Origin: SYOC01 sp964441775
Lineage (GTDB): Bacteria; Desulfobacterota; Binatia; Bin18
DNA: 64,000 nucleotides
Assembly: GCA_964441775.1 (NCBI GenBank)
Contig: CAYTVL010000002.1
Coordinates: 194,672 to 258,671, forward strand
Direction: 5' to 3'
Position numbers and translations under genes: made by a program. Of this stretch, positions 8,183 to 16,278 are shown piece after piece. The notes beneath the pieces are model-generated. The model did no database searches, had not been told where the DNA came from, and saw only the letters and a program-made list of their open reading frames with translations. Position 1 is the stretch's first letter. Every line of letters begins with the position of its first letter.

Positions 8183-8950
8183 TCAAGTCGAGCCAGGCGC
8201 CTTGACCGTGCGCGCCTTGAGGACCTGCCAGACAAACCAGGTGTTGACCACTAAATAGCGTTTCCAATAAGCGCGGAAGTCTTGCGAGAGGCGATACAGC
8301 CACTCCAGGCCCTTGCCTCTCATCCACTCTGGCGTGTCAGCTTTCAGGCCGGCCAACACATCAAAACTTCCCCCTACGCCGATACTGACCGGAACCCCGA
8401 GCGTCTGGCGATGGGTGTGAATCCATATTTCTTGTTTGGGCGAACCCATTGCCACAAACAAGACATCTGGTTTCGTGCGCTGGATGTCAGTAATGACGTG
8501 GGCCTCGGTCTCTGGAGTCGTCAGATAACCATGATGAAAACCGGCCAGGGAAAGTCGCGGATAATCGCTCTGGAGCTTCTGCGCCAGCGTATGGACGACC
8601 TCTGGCTGCGCGCCTAAGAGATAGGGGCGGAGTCCCTTTTGCGCCGCGTAGGGTATGAAGGCTTGGGCTAGCGTCAGGCCGCCAACATGTTCTAGGGGAG
8701 GAAGGCCAAGCTGACGCGCGCCCCACACGACTGCCCACTCGGGAATAATAAGGTCTGCAGTGAGAACAATCTCACGCAATCGCTCATCCCGCGCCATGAG
8801 AAAGAGTTTGTTAGCGTTGACAACGGCGATCTGCCGTGGTTGTCGGTGCGCGACTGCGCTCGCCATCCAATCGAGCGCTTGCGACATCGTCAAGCGATCA
8901 ACTGGACAGTCTAGGAAGAGGAGGCGCTCAGGAGATTGGCTGCTCTCCAC
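8183..8950 (-). CDS. WecG/TagA/CpsF family glycosyltransferase
   Basis: A 255-residue GT26-type membrane-associated glycosyltransferase, which normally adds the second sugar (ManNAc or ManNAcA type) to the lipid-linked primer. Seen: VVNANKLFLMARD near residue 43, the GVGGSFDVLAG segment and GSPKQEIWI. The usual PDG-x-G catalytic loop is replaced by IPEWAVVWGARQLG, so the expected aspartate is a glutamate followed by Trp. This may mark a subfamily rather than a defect. The start overlaps the preceding gene by 23 nt. Adjacency to the initiating transferase fits action on the second sugar. Confidence 0.88.
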   Translation of the reverse strand: MESSQSPERLLFLDCPVDRLTMSQALDWMASAVAHRQPRQIAVVNANKLFLMARDERLREIVLTADLIIPEWAVVWGARQLGLPPLEHVGGLTLAQAFIPYAAQKGLRPYLLGAQPEVVHTLAQKLQSDYPRLSLAGFHHGYLTTPETEAHVITDIQRTKPDVLFVAMGSPKQEIWIHTHRQTLGVPVSIGVGGSFDVLAGLKADTPEWMRGKGLEWLYRLSQDFRAYWKRYLVVNTWFVWQVLKARTVKAPGST

Positions 8951-10130
8951 GCGGCGCCTCGATTAAGAGTTCGGTCAGGCCTCGCTGCATCCAGGCTTGC
9001 GTCCAGCGCATATAGGGAATGCGGATGCGGTAGGCAGGCAGGACCATGTAGTCAAAGTAGCCAGCCGGATTTTGCAAATGGTTGATGCCCCAGAGGGCGA
9101 CGCGTAGCGCCAGGTCCCGGGCCTCAGGGTCTCGATCAGCGAAATCCAAGAAGGTGAGGATGGCTTGCGCGACACAGTGCGCGTCGAGAGGGTAGGTTTT
9201 TTCCAGATAGAACTTGGGCGCGCCATCCGGTAAGAACATGCGCTGTTTCCACAATATATAACCTCGATGTAAGTGCTCATCAAATTCTGTCGTTTCCAGA
9301 CAGGCGGCCACATGTTTCAACGCCATTAACACATAGCCAGTGTGGAAATTATCCACCCATCCTTCATCCGGACCGTCGCCGTAGGGCCAGGTCCCATCCG
9401 GACGTTGACGGCGTGCGGTGTAGCGGGCTGCGGCAAGCGCCGCCTGCGCCAGTTCCGATTCCGTAGTGCAAGCGAAAACTTCGGCTAAAAGCCAGGCTCC
9501 GAGCATGTTTGCATTGTGGACACAACGATAGTCGAGGGGAGTGTAGCTCAAACACATTTCATCTGCTGCTGGACGGGTAGTGTGGAGGTCGTACAGCATG
9601 AAGTCGCAGGCGCTCCGCGCTGTGGCCAAAGCCTCACGCTGCTGCTCTGAAAAGTTGCAAGAGGAGGGTGAAGTCGCTACATCGACAAACGCCAAGCCAA
9701 TGAATCCCGTGTTCACTACAGTGGGAGTGCCTGCAGGAGCGAAGAAGCTACGGTTCGGCCAGTCAAAATTGTACCCCCAACAGGGGCCGTGATAGCCTGG
9801 AGAAACATGGGTGCGCAGCCAATCAAAGAAAAAACGGACATGGGCCAGGTCCTCCGCTTGGCCCATCGAGCAGTATTTCCTCCAGTATGACGCCAGAAAG
9901 AGTCCCATGCCTTTGGGATTGTAATCTTTGGCAACCTGGAAGAGTGGGCGAAAATTGATCGGACTGTATTTGAACAAATGCACCCACAGTTGCCCCAACC
10001 GCCGCCTGTTGGCAGTGAGACGTTTGAGCAGAGCGCTATTGAGTGCGTCAAAAGGGTCCCAGCCCTTGAATCCTTCCTGCTCAATCCAGCGGTCGAGTCG
10101 CTCAGCCGCAGCCTGCACCTGGTCTTTCAT
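8928..10130 (-). CDS. Predicted helical, possibly alpha/alpha-toroid protein of polysaccharide loci
   Basis: A 400-residue soluble protein with no signal peptide. The spacing of aromatic and Trp-rich repeats (WGYNFDWP, TRRQRPDGTWPYGDGPDEGWVDNFHTG, WTQAWMQRGL) suggests an alpha/alpha toroid, as in VpsJ-like proteins and glycan lyases or hydrolases; this assignment is from general resemblance only. The DGTWPYGD-x-x-DEGWVDNFHTGYVL stretch is the most conserved-looking part and may line a carbohydrate cleft. It overlaps the two-domain oxidoreductase gene by 4 nt, so the two are likely made together. Heparinase/alginate-lyase-like genes are often found next to that oxidoreductase type, and this gene may take that place. 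Function unassigned. Confidence 0.6.
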   Translation of the reverse strand: MKDQVQAAAERLDRWIEQEGFKGWDPFDALNSALLKRLTANRRRLGQLWVHLFKYSPINFRPLFQVAKDYNPKGMGLFLASYWRKYCSMGQAEDLAHVRFFFDWLRTHVSPGYHGPCWGYNFDWPNRSFFAPAGTPTVVNTGFIGLAFVDVATSPSSCNFSEQQREALATARSACDFMLYDLHTTRPAADEMCLSYTPLDYRCVHNANMLGAWLLAEVFACTTESELAQAALAAARYTARRQRPDGTWPYGDGPDEGWVDNFHTGYVLMALKHVAACLETTEFDEHLHRGYILWKQRMFLPDGAPKFYLEKTYPLDAHCVAQAILTFLDFADRDPEARDLALRVALWGINHLQNPAGYFDYMVLPAYRIRIPYMRWTQAWMQRGLTELLIEAPRGEQPIS

Positions 10131-12307
10131 GGAAGCTTGACTTGCACTGGTTGCCCCGTAGCGAGGGCGTCCACAATAGCAAAGGTGGCGGCAGTGGTGA
10201 CGAGCAATTGTTCAAAGGGAATGGGCGAAGGTGCGCCCTGTTTGACCGCTTCAACCAACGCCAGCATTTCTGCTCGATGTCCCTTGTCTAACGCTGATTT
10301 CTTCACTTGGCGTTTCCCGTTCGAAACCAGGGTTAATCGACGAAAATCATCGAGCACGACCGCTCGTCCGCCCCCAAGCACCTCTAGCCGCTCTTTTTCC
10401 AAGCCTGGATCGCCGTTGGCGGCATAGGTGATTGTCCCCGCGCTGCCGTTAGCAAAGCGTAACATGACCGTAAGATTGTCTCGGCTGTAGCGCCCTCCAT
10501 CTGGTAACGCATACGCATAGACCTCAACCGGGGTGCGCCCCACGATATACATGAGCAGATCGACGAAGTGACAGACTTCTCCCACAATGCGCCCGCCACC
10601 CTCTTCGGCATCCTGTGTCCAGTGGCTTCGTGGCACATACCCGGCATTGACGCGGTAATGCAGTAAGAGGGGCTCTCTCGTGCTGGAAACAAACTCACGG
10701 AGTGCGCCTACGAGAGGGGCGAAGCGGCGGTTGAATCCTACCAGGAGAAAGGGCGCAGTCCGCGCTTGCGTTGCGTGTTGATACGCTGTTGCGACTTGCG
10801 CGAGCTGATCAGGTGAGAGCGCCAGGGGTTTTTCTACAAAAACCGCTTTGCCCGCCGCCAGGGCGCGTGCGGTAAGGTCAGCATGGTTATTGTGACGAGA
10901 AGCAATGAGCACCAATTGCACGGTAGGGTCGTTCAGCGCCGGTTCTATTTCAGAGGTGCATTGGGTAAAGCCGTTTCGTTCGGCAACTGAACGCGCACTT
11001 AAACCACTCGACGTGACAACCGTGTGGAGGTGAATGGCTGGATGGCGACTGAGATGAGGCAAAAGCATAGATTGGGCGAAATTGCCGGCGCCAATAAGAG
11101 CCAGGCCAATCTTTCCCGCACCGTTCTGTACTGGATGCACCTGAATGGAAACCTCAGGAGAGAAACTTGTTGCTTCTGTCTGCGGCACGCCATAGTCGAG
11201 AAGCACGCCCAGATGGGGCTCTCGGGTTTTTCCTTCAATCAGCGTATAGGCTTGTTCCGCCTCGGACAAAGTAAAGCGGTGTGTGATCAGTGGCTTAACG
11301 TCGATTTTGCGCTGGGCCAAGAGGTCCAGGAAAGCCGCCATATTCCGGCCTTCTGTCCAGCGCACGTAGCCGATGGGATAGTCATGCCCCTTTTCTTCAT
11401 GCTCCGGGTCGTACCGACCTGGACCGTAAGAACGAGACAAGCGCACGTCCAATTCTTTTTCGTAAAACGGTGAGCGAGGAACGTCCATGCCGACCGCGCC
11501 GACGACAACAACGCGCCCCCGATCACGAGAGAGTTTTCCTGCTAACACAATCGGTTCATTTGACGATGTCGCCGCCGTCAAAATGACCGCATCCAGTCCC
11601 GCCGGGCTGAAGCGGGAGGCCAACAGCTCGATCTGAGGATCTGCCGGCGTGGTCGTGGCGTCTGCGCCGAGCTGTTGGGCCAACGCACAGCGAGCCTCGT
11701 TAATGTCCAACCCGATTACTCGACATCCTGCCGCTTTCAGCAATTGGACAGTCAGCAAACCCAACAGCCCTAACCCGATCACTCCCGCCGTTTCGCCCAA
11801 AGTCGGAGAAGCCTGGCGCACTCCCTGTAAGGCAATGGCTCCGATCGTGGCAAAGGCGGCTTCTTCCAAGCTCACGCCGTCAGGAACCCGTGCACACAGA
11901 TTGTGAGGAATGTAGGCGACTTCCGCATGGTTTGCATAATTCGCGCCCGCGCAGCCCACCCTGTCGCCGACTGTCAGTCCAGTAACACGCGAGCCGACCG
12001 CTAGTACCACGCCAGCCGACGAGTAGCCTAACGGACTCAGGGCGTCCAATTTGCTGATCACTTTTTGATAGGTCGCCGCTAATCCCAACTGGCGGGCCGT
12101 GGCGATCACCTGCCGGACTTGGTCCGGTCGAGCCCACGCTTTCCCCAGCAAGGTTTTCTTCGCCACTTCAACTTTCGCCCGCTCGGTGCCGGCGCTGATG
12201 ACTGAGAACGCAGTGCGCACCAGCAGCCCTTCGGGATGAAGCCCTGGAGGAGGGACATCCACAACTTTCAACTGACCACTTCGCTGGATTTGCGTGACTT
12301 GTTTCAT
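10127..12307 (-). CDS. Two-domain oxidoreductase: alcohol dehydrogenase-like plus Gfo/Idh/MocA
   Basis: A 726-residue fusion. Residues 1 to about 350 are a medium-chain dehydrogenase with VISAGTERAKVEVAKK, GYSSAGVVLAVG, GDRVGC and a Rossmann VIGLGLLGLLTV; the GHE zinc-ligand motif of ordinary alcohol dehydrogenases is not seen. From about 385 a Gfo/Idh/MocA domain begins (LALIGAGNFAQS, VEKPLALS). This pairing recurs in surface-polysaccharide loci and suggests two linked redox steps on a sugar nucleotide or glycan, but the substrate is unknown. Its start overlaps the upstream methyltransferase by 4 nt and its end overlaps the next gene by 4 nt. Confidence 0.88.
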   Translation of the reverse strand: MKQVTQIQRSGQLKVVDVPPPGLHPEGLLVRTAFSVISAGTERAKVEVAKKTLLGKAWARPDQVRQVIATARQLGLAATYQKVISKLDALSPLGYSSAGVVLAVGSRVTGLTVGDRVGCAGANYANHAEVAYIPHNLCARVPDGVSLEEAAFATIGAIALQGVRQASPTLGETAGVIGLGLLGLLTVQLLKAAGCRVIGLDINEARCALAQQLGADATTTPADPQIELLASRFSPAGLDAVILTAATSSNEPIVLAGKLSRDRGRVVVVGAVGMDVPRSPFYEKELDVRLSRSYGPGRYDPEHEEKGHDYPIGYVRWTEGRNMAAFLDLLAQRKIDVKPLITHRFTLSEAEQAYTLIEGKTREPHLGVLLDYGVPQTEATSFSPEVSIQVHPVQNGAGKIGLALIGAGNFAQSMLLPHLSRHPAIHLHTVVTSSGLSARSVAERNGFTQCTSEIEPALNDPTVQLVLIASRHNNHADLTARALAAGKAVFVEKPLALSPDQLAQVATAYQHATQARTAPFLLVGFNRRFAPLVGALREFVSSTREPLLLHYRVNAGYVPRSHWTQDAEEGGGRIVGEVCHFVDLLMYIVGRTPVEVYAYALPDGGRYSRDNLTVMLRFANGSAGTITYAANGDPGLEKERLEVLGGGRAVVLDDFRRLTLVSNGKRQVKKSALDKGHRAEMLALVEAVKQGAPSPIPFEQLLVTTAATFAIVDALATGQPVQVKLP

Positions 12308-13209
12308 GAGTTCAGCTTAGTTCCGGATTTGGTTTCCAGCTTGGTTCCATAAATGAAGAGATACCACCCCAACTTAGCAGCGAGAAACCGTTCAACTTTG
12401 TAAGAAATAATGGGGAACGTATTGTGAATAGGCAAGTGGGCGACCGCAAAGCGGAGGTTACTGAAGTAGGGGCTGAACATGCGAGTGATTTCCGCCTTTG
12501 TGTACGAGTATGCGATGGGACATTCCGGACCATCCGTACAATGATGAGGGAAATGCTTCGTGGAAAAGTAGCGAGCTCCTATCTTCTTATAATTTTGATA
12601 GTGCAGTTCCAGATTGCCTGTGCGTTGCTGGTCCGACAAAAAGGGCCGCCGCAGTATATACGCCAGCACTTGCAGCCGGAGATAGCCTAAAATTCTGACG
12701 TAATAGTTGAAGCTGCGTCGATGATACAGCATGATGAGAATCTCGCCGTTGGGTTTCAAGACGCGGTGAATCTCTTGCAAAGTGTTGGAGAGATTTTGCG
12801 TGTGATGCAGCACTCCATGTGAGTACACGAGGTCGAAGGTCTGATCGCCGAAGTCCGTCATGTGCTCTGCATTTTGCAGTAAAAAGGAACCGGACAGTCC
12901 CAGCGCCTCGAAATGCAGCCGCGTTGCTTCCACGGCGGTGGGGGTCAAATCGATGCCGGTATAAATCGCCCCGTTCTGCGCAAAGCGGGAGCCGTCGGCG
13001 CCGAGTCCACAGCCGACCTCTAAGACGTGTTTCCCACGGTATTGAGCAAAGGGAACCAGGTCGCTGAGATGCCACTCGGATTGATAACGAAATTCATCGT
13101 AGCGGCGAAAAAACTCGGTAGTCGCAAACGGGGCATTGATAAAATGCGCCCCGCACGGGTGCGTGTTCCAAAACGTCTGTACCGCTTCAAGGTTTGGTGA
13201 GAGAGCCAT
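12304..13209 (-). CDS. Class I SAM-dependent methyltransferase
   Basis: A 301-residue methyltransferase. SAM-binding motif I reads VLEVGCGLGADG, followed by IYTGIDLTP, and motif IV/V region DLVYSHGVLHHT. The C-terminal third (HRRSFNYYVRILGYLRLQVLAYILR) is hydrophobic and may contact the membrane. Methyltransferases of this kind methylate sugars or cap O-antigen chains, but the acceptor cannot be read from sequence. The start overlaps the end of the AsnB-like gene by 23 nt, and the stop overlaps the next start by 4 nt. Confidence 0.85.
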   Translation of the reverse strand: MALSPNLEAVQTFWNTHPCGAHFINAPFATTEFFRRYDEFRYQSEWHLSDLVPFAQYRGKHVLEVGCGLGADGSRFAQNGAIYTGIDLTPTAVEATRLHFEALGLSGSFLLQNAEHMTDFGDQTFDLVYSHGVLHHTQNLSNTLQEIHRVLKPNGEILIMLYHRRSFNYYVRILGYLRLQVLAYILRRPFLSDQQRTGNLELHYQNYKKIGARYFSTKHFPHHCTDGPECPIAYSYTKAEITRMFSPYFSNLRFAVAHLPIHNTFPIISYKVERFLAAKLGWYLFIYGTKLETKSGTKLNS

Positions 13210-15187
13210 CCTTTTCCCTTTCGCAAACGAACACGGAGTTATGAGTGGGGGTGATCACCGGACGATCAATGAACAGTCGCATCCACATTTCAAGAGTGAG
13301 CAGCGCCCAGATGCGATAGGCATGATCTTCTCTGCGTTTGCGATCATTTTCAATCAAGCGTCGGATCGTAACCGGATCAAAGTAGCCACGGGCTCGGATT
13401 GTTTCCGGCGACAACAGGTCGTCAACTAAGTTAACAAGATCGGTTTCGAGCCAGCGACGGATGGGGGCTCCGAATCCAGCTTTCCGGCGTTTCAGGATTG
13501 CTGGTGGAAGCAGGTCAGCAACGGCGCGGCGGAGGAGATATTTGCTAGTGAGTCCACGTATTTTCAAATGGGGAGGAACCCCGGCCATGAATTCAACCAG
13601 TTCGTTATCGAGAAACGGCACCCGCATTTCGACTGAGGCCGCCATCGTCAGTTTATCGCCGTAGGTCAAATTCAATTCCGGCAAGAATGTTTTCAGATCG
13701 ACATGTAACATCCGGTTCACGAAGTCAGTGTCTGACGCCTCTGCGAAATACTGGGAATGACGCCGCCCACTATCGAAGGCGACGAATTGTTGTCGCACGT
13801 CGGGGTGATAGAGCGACAGTTGTTGCTCTGCCGAGTAATAGGAGCGATTGAAGAGATAACGCTCCTCGGGCGACATATCAACGCCGGCCAGCACTTTGCT
13901 GAAGTAGCGGTGAAAGGCCATCACTAACCCTGGATGAATACCCGGAATATGGTCCGCGAGCCACGGCAGCGAGGAAAGTCCGGGCTGCAAGATTCCTGAA
14001 CGAACCTTCTGTGGAAGCCGGGCGAGGGCTTGAGCGAAACGTTCGACAAGATGGACCCTATACCCGGCAAAAACTTCATCGGCTCCTTGTCCAGACAACA
14101 GGACGGTAACTTGAGGGCGGGCGGCTTCAGCAATGAGGAGGGTCGTAATTGCTGCTGGGTCCGCTACTGGCTCGTCGAGATGCCACAGGACACGGGGGAG
14201 AAGATCAACCACGTTCGGATCGACTTGCAGTCGATGGAAGCGCGCCCCAAAATGCTGAGCGACTAATTCCGCATAGTGCTCATCAGCGCCTGCCGCCTGC
14301 TCCAGGCGTGCGTCTTCATTGCGAAAGGCGATCGTGTATGCTTCTGCCGGCGTCTGCGTAATCTGGCTCATCAAGCCCAGCAAAATGCTGGAATCCAACC
14401 CTCCAGAAAGGAAGAGCCCAACCGGGACATCAGCAATCAAGTGACGTTGTACGGCGCGCTCAAGAATCGCGCGGAGTTCTCGAGCGTATTCTTCTGTTGA
14501 AGCCTGGGAGGTTTCCGTCCAGCGTAGTTGCCAGTAGGGACGCACTTCAGAGCGACCGTCGCGCCAGCGTAGATAATGGCCCGGCGGTAATTTGTAGATG
14601 TTTTTGAACATCGTGCCCGGGCCTGGCGTCCACAGATGGGCGAGAAAATAATGTAGGGCTTCAGGGTCAATCTCGCGGCGCACTCGGGGATCAAGCAGGA
14701 GAGATTTAATCTCCGAAGCGAAGAGGAGGCTCCCATTGATCTCGGTGTAGTACAGTGGTTTGATGCCCAAGCGGTCGCGCACTAACCACAACTCCCGCTG
14801 ACGGGCGTCCCAGAGCGCGAAAGCGAACATGCCATTCAACTGCTGGAAGGCGTCGCTTCCTTCGTCCTCGTACAGGCGAAGAATCGTTTCCGTGTCCGTG
14901 CCTGAGCGGAACTGATGACCTCGGGCCTCTAAGAGGCGGCGCAATTCGGGGAAATTGTAGACTTCTCCGTTGTAGGTGATCCGGATCGTGCCCTCGGCGT
15001 TGGACATCGGCATGTGTCCCGCCGGAGAAAGATCAATGATGCTCAGCCGTCGATTACCGAGCCCCACCGTTCGGTCTGGAGAGAGATAGATTCCTCCATC
15101 ATCCGGCCCCCGGTGCGTGATGACCGCCGTCATCCGTTCGAGCAAGTCTTTATCGGCAAACCCGGCTGTTCCGCAGATGCCACACAA
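13187..15187 (-). CDS. Asparagine synthetase (glutamine-hydrolysing) family amidotransferase, copy 1
   Basis: A 666-residue AsnB-type protein. The start is placed at TTG 15187 because this puts the N-terminal nucleophile Cys directly after the initiator Met (M-CGICG), as the family requires. An AGGTG ribosome-binding site lies just upstream, and the ATG four codons earlier would bury the Cys. The glutaminase domain shows HRGPDD, NRRLSIIDLS and YNGEVYNF. The synthetase domain has the ATP-pyrophosphatase loop SGGLDSS and GQGADEVFAGY. In polysaccharide loci AsnB paralogues amidate uronic acids rather than make asparagine, which fits this context. Catalytic residues are intact, so it is likely active. 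Confidence 0.9.
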   Translation of the reverse strand: MCGICGTAGFADKDLLERMTAVITHRGPDDGGIYLSPDRTVGLGNRRLSIIDLSPAGHMPMSNAEGTIRITYNGEVYNFPELRRLLEARGHQFRSGTDTETILRLYEDEGSDAFQQLNGMFAFALWDARQRELWLVRDRLGIKPLYYTEINGSLLFASEIKSLLLDPRVRREIDPEALHYFLAHLWTPGPGTMFKNIYKLPPGHYLRWRDGRSEVRPYWQLRWTETSQASTEEYARELRAILERAVQRHLIADVPVGLFLSGGLDSSILLGLMSQITQTPAEAYTIAFRNEDARLEQAAGADEHYAELVAQHFGARFHRLQVDPNVVDLLPRVLWHLDEPVADPAAITTLLIAEAARPQVTVLLSGQGADEVFAGYRVHLVERFAQALARLPQKVRSGILQPGLSSLPWLADHIPGIHPGLVMAFHRYFSKVLAGVDMSPEERYLFNRSYYSAEQQLSLYHPDVRQQFVAFDSGRRHSQYFAEASDTDFVNRMLHVDLKTFLPELNLTYGDKLTMAASVEMRVPFLDNELVEFMAGVPPHLKIRGLTSKYLLRRAVADLLPPAILKRRKAGFGAPIRRWLETDLVNLVDDLLSPETIRARGYFDPVTIRRLIENDRKRREDHAYRIWALLTLEMWMRLFIDRPVITPTHNSVFVCEREKDGSLTKP

Positions 15188-15226
15188 GGCACACCTCATT
15201 GCAGGTCATAAAACGTATTTACCTCA

Positions 15227-16198
15227 TCAATTGGTCCTGACGCCGTGTACACTTTCCGGAGTTGTGATCCACGTCTTATACCCGCCTTGATCTATGGCGC
15301 GTTTGACCTCTGTCAGGCGCTGTGGATTATCATAACGGGGGGAAAACCAGTCAAAGGTATCCAGGACACTCCATTCTTGCTTCTGCTGCTGACTCAACCC
15401 GTCAACATCATCTCGATTCGCTAGCGGCACGAGCCGTTCGCATAAAATTTTTCCCACATACGGAATGGCTCGAATGGCTCGGCTTACAGGTAAAAGCTTG
15501 GGTACGTACCAGGAGACGAACCGGTACAACTGCTGAGGCGGAATTCTTTTCAGCAGCGGGCGCAGCAGATACTTGGGGTGCAAAAAAGTTTTCCAGGTGC
15601 GGGCATAAAACCAGAACCCGATTTCTCCTTCCGGTCCAGGAAAGTCGAGAAGCACAGTCACGGCTTGTAACGGGGCCGGGGTGTGCTGGATCACTCCTAG
15701 AGAGTAGACAAAATCAAAAATATGCTTTTTGAACGGCGGATGATACATGTCGGCCTGTACGACAGCAATGTTAGGATAACGACCAAGATTCTCCTGACAG
15801 GCGTCCACCGCTTCTGACAAATCAAAGGCAATGACGCGACTGCCATACTTGGCGCACACATCAGCAAAACGTCCCGATCCACAGCCGGCGTCCAAAACGA
15901 GTTTATTTTGTAAGCGCTCTGATTGAAAGCCGGTTTCTGCGAAAAACCGCTGCTCGGAGTGCGGTGTCGAGCGAGTGTCGAGCTGGGTTGTTCGGTGCAG
16001 TCGCCACTCCAGGCCGAAGTTCTCAGCGTAGTGATGGGCGACGAACCGCGCCACGCCGCGCATGACTGGATACTGCTGTCGACAAGAAGTGCAGACAAGC
16101 GTCCCCTCAATAACATCTTCTTCGGGATGCTCTCCGAGAAGCTGTAAGTCGCTTCCACAAGCTGGACAGGCTAAATAGGGGAGGAGCCACTGTCTCAT
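15227..16198 (-). CDS. SAM methyltransferase with N-terminal Trm112-like zinc domain
   Basis: A 323-residue protein. Residues 1-55 form a Trm112p-like zinc ribbon (CPAC at about 11-14, CTSC at about 37-40). A class I methyltransferase follows, with motif I LDAGCGSGRFADV, FDLSEAVDA and FDFVYSLGVIQHT. The C-terminal part (about 200-323) is rich in aromatics and has no clear match. Such proteins occur often in O-antigen gene clusters as sugar or aglycone methyltransferases. It lies between two AsnB-like genes in the same operon, 39 and 80 nt from its neighbours. Confidence 0.85.
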   Translation of the reverse strand: MRQWLLPYLACPACGSDLQLLGEHPEEDVIEGTLVCTSCRQQYPVMRGVARFVAHHYAENFGLEWRLHRTTQLDTRSTPHSEQRFFAETGFQSERLQNKLVLDAGCGSGRFADVCAKYGSRVIAFDLSEAVDACQENLGRYPNIAVVQADMYHPPFKKHIFDFVYSLGVIQHTPAPLQAVTVLLDFPGPEGEIGFWFYARTWKTFLHPKYLLRPLLKRIPPQQLYRFVSWYVPKLLPVSRAIRAIPYVGKILCERLVPLANRDDVDGLSQQQKQEWSVLDTFDWFSPRYDNPQRLTEVKRAIDQGGYKTWITTPESVHGVRTN

Positions 16199-16278
16199 AG
16201 GTGCTGCACGCCTCTGCTATGCTTTGCTCTGTTCATCGAAAGGCAACTGAACACGTTTCCCTCTTTGCTTGTTCTCTC

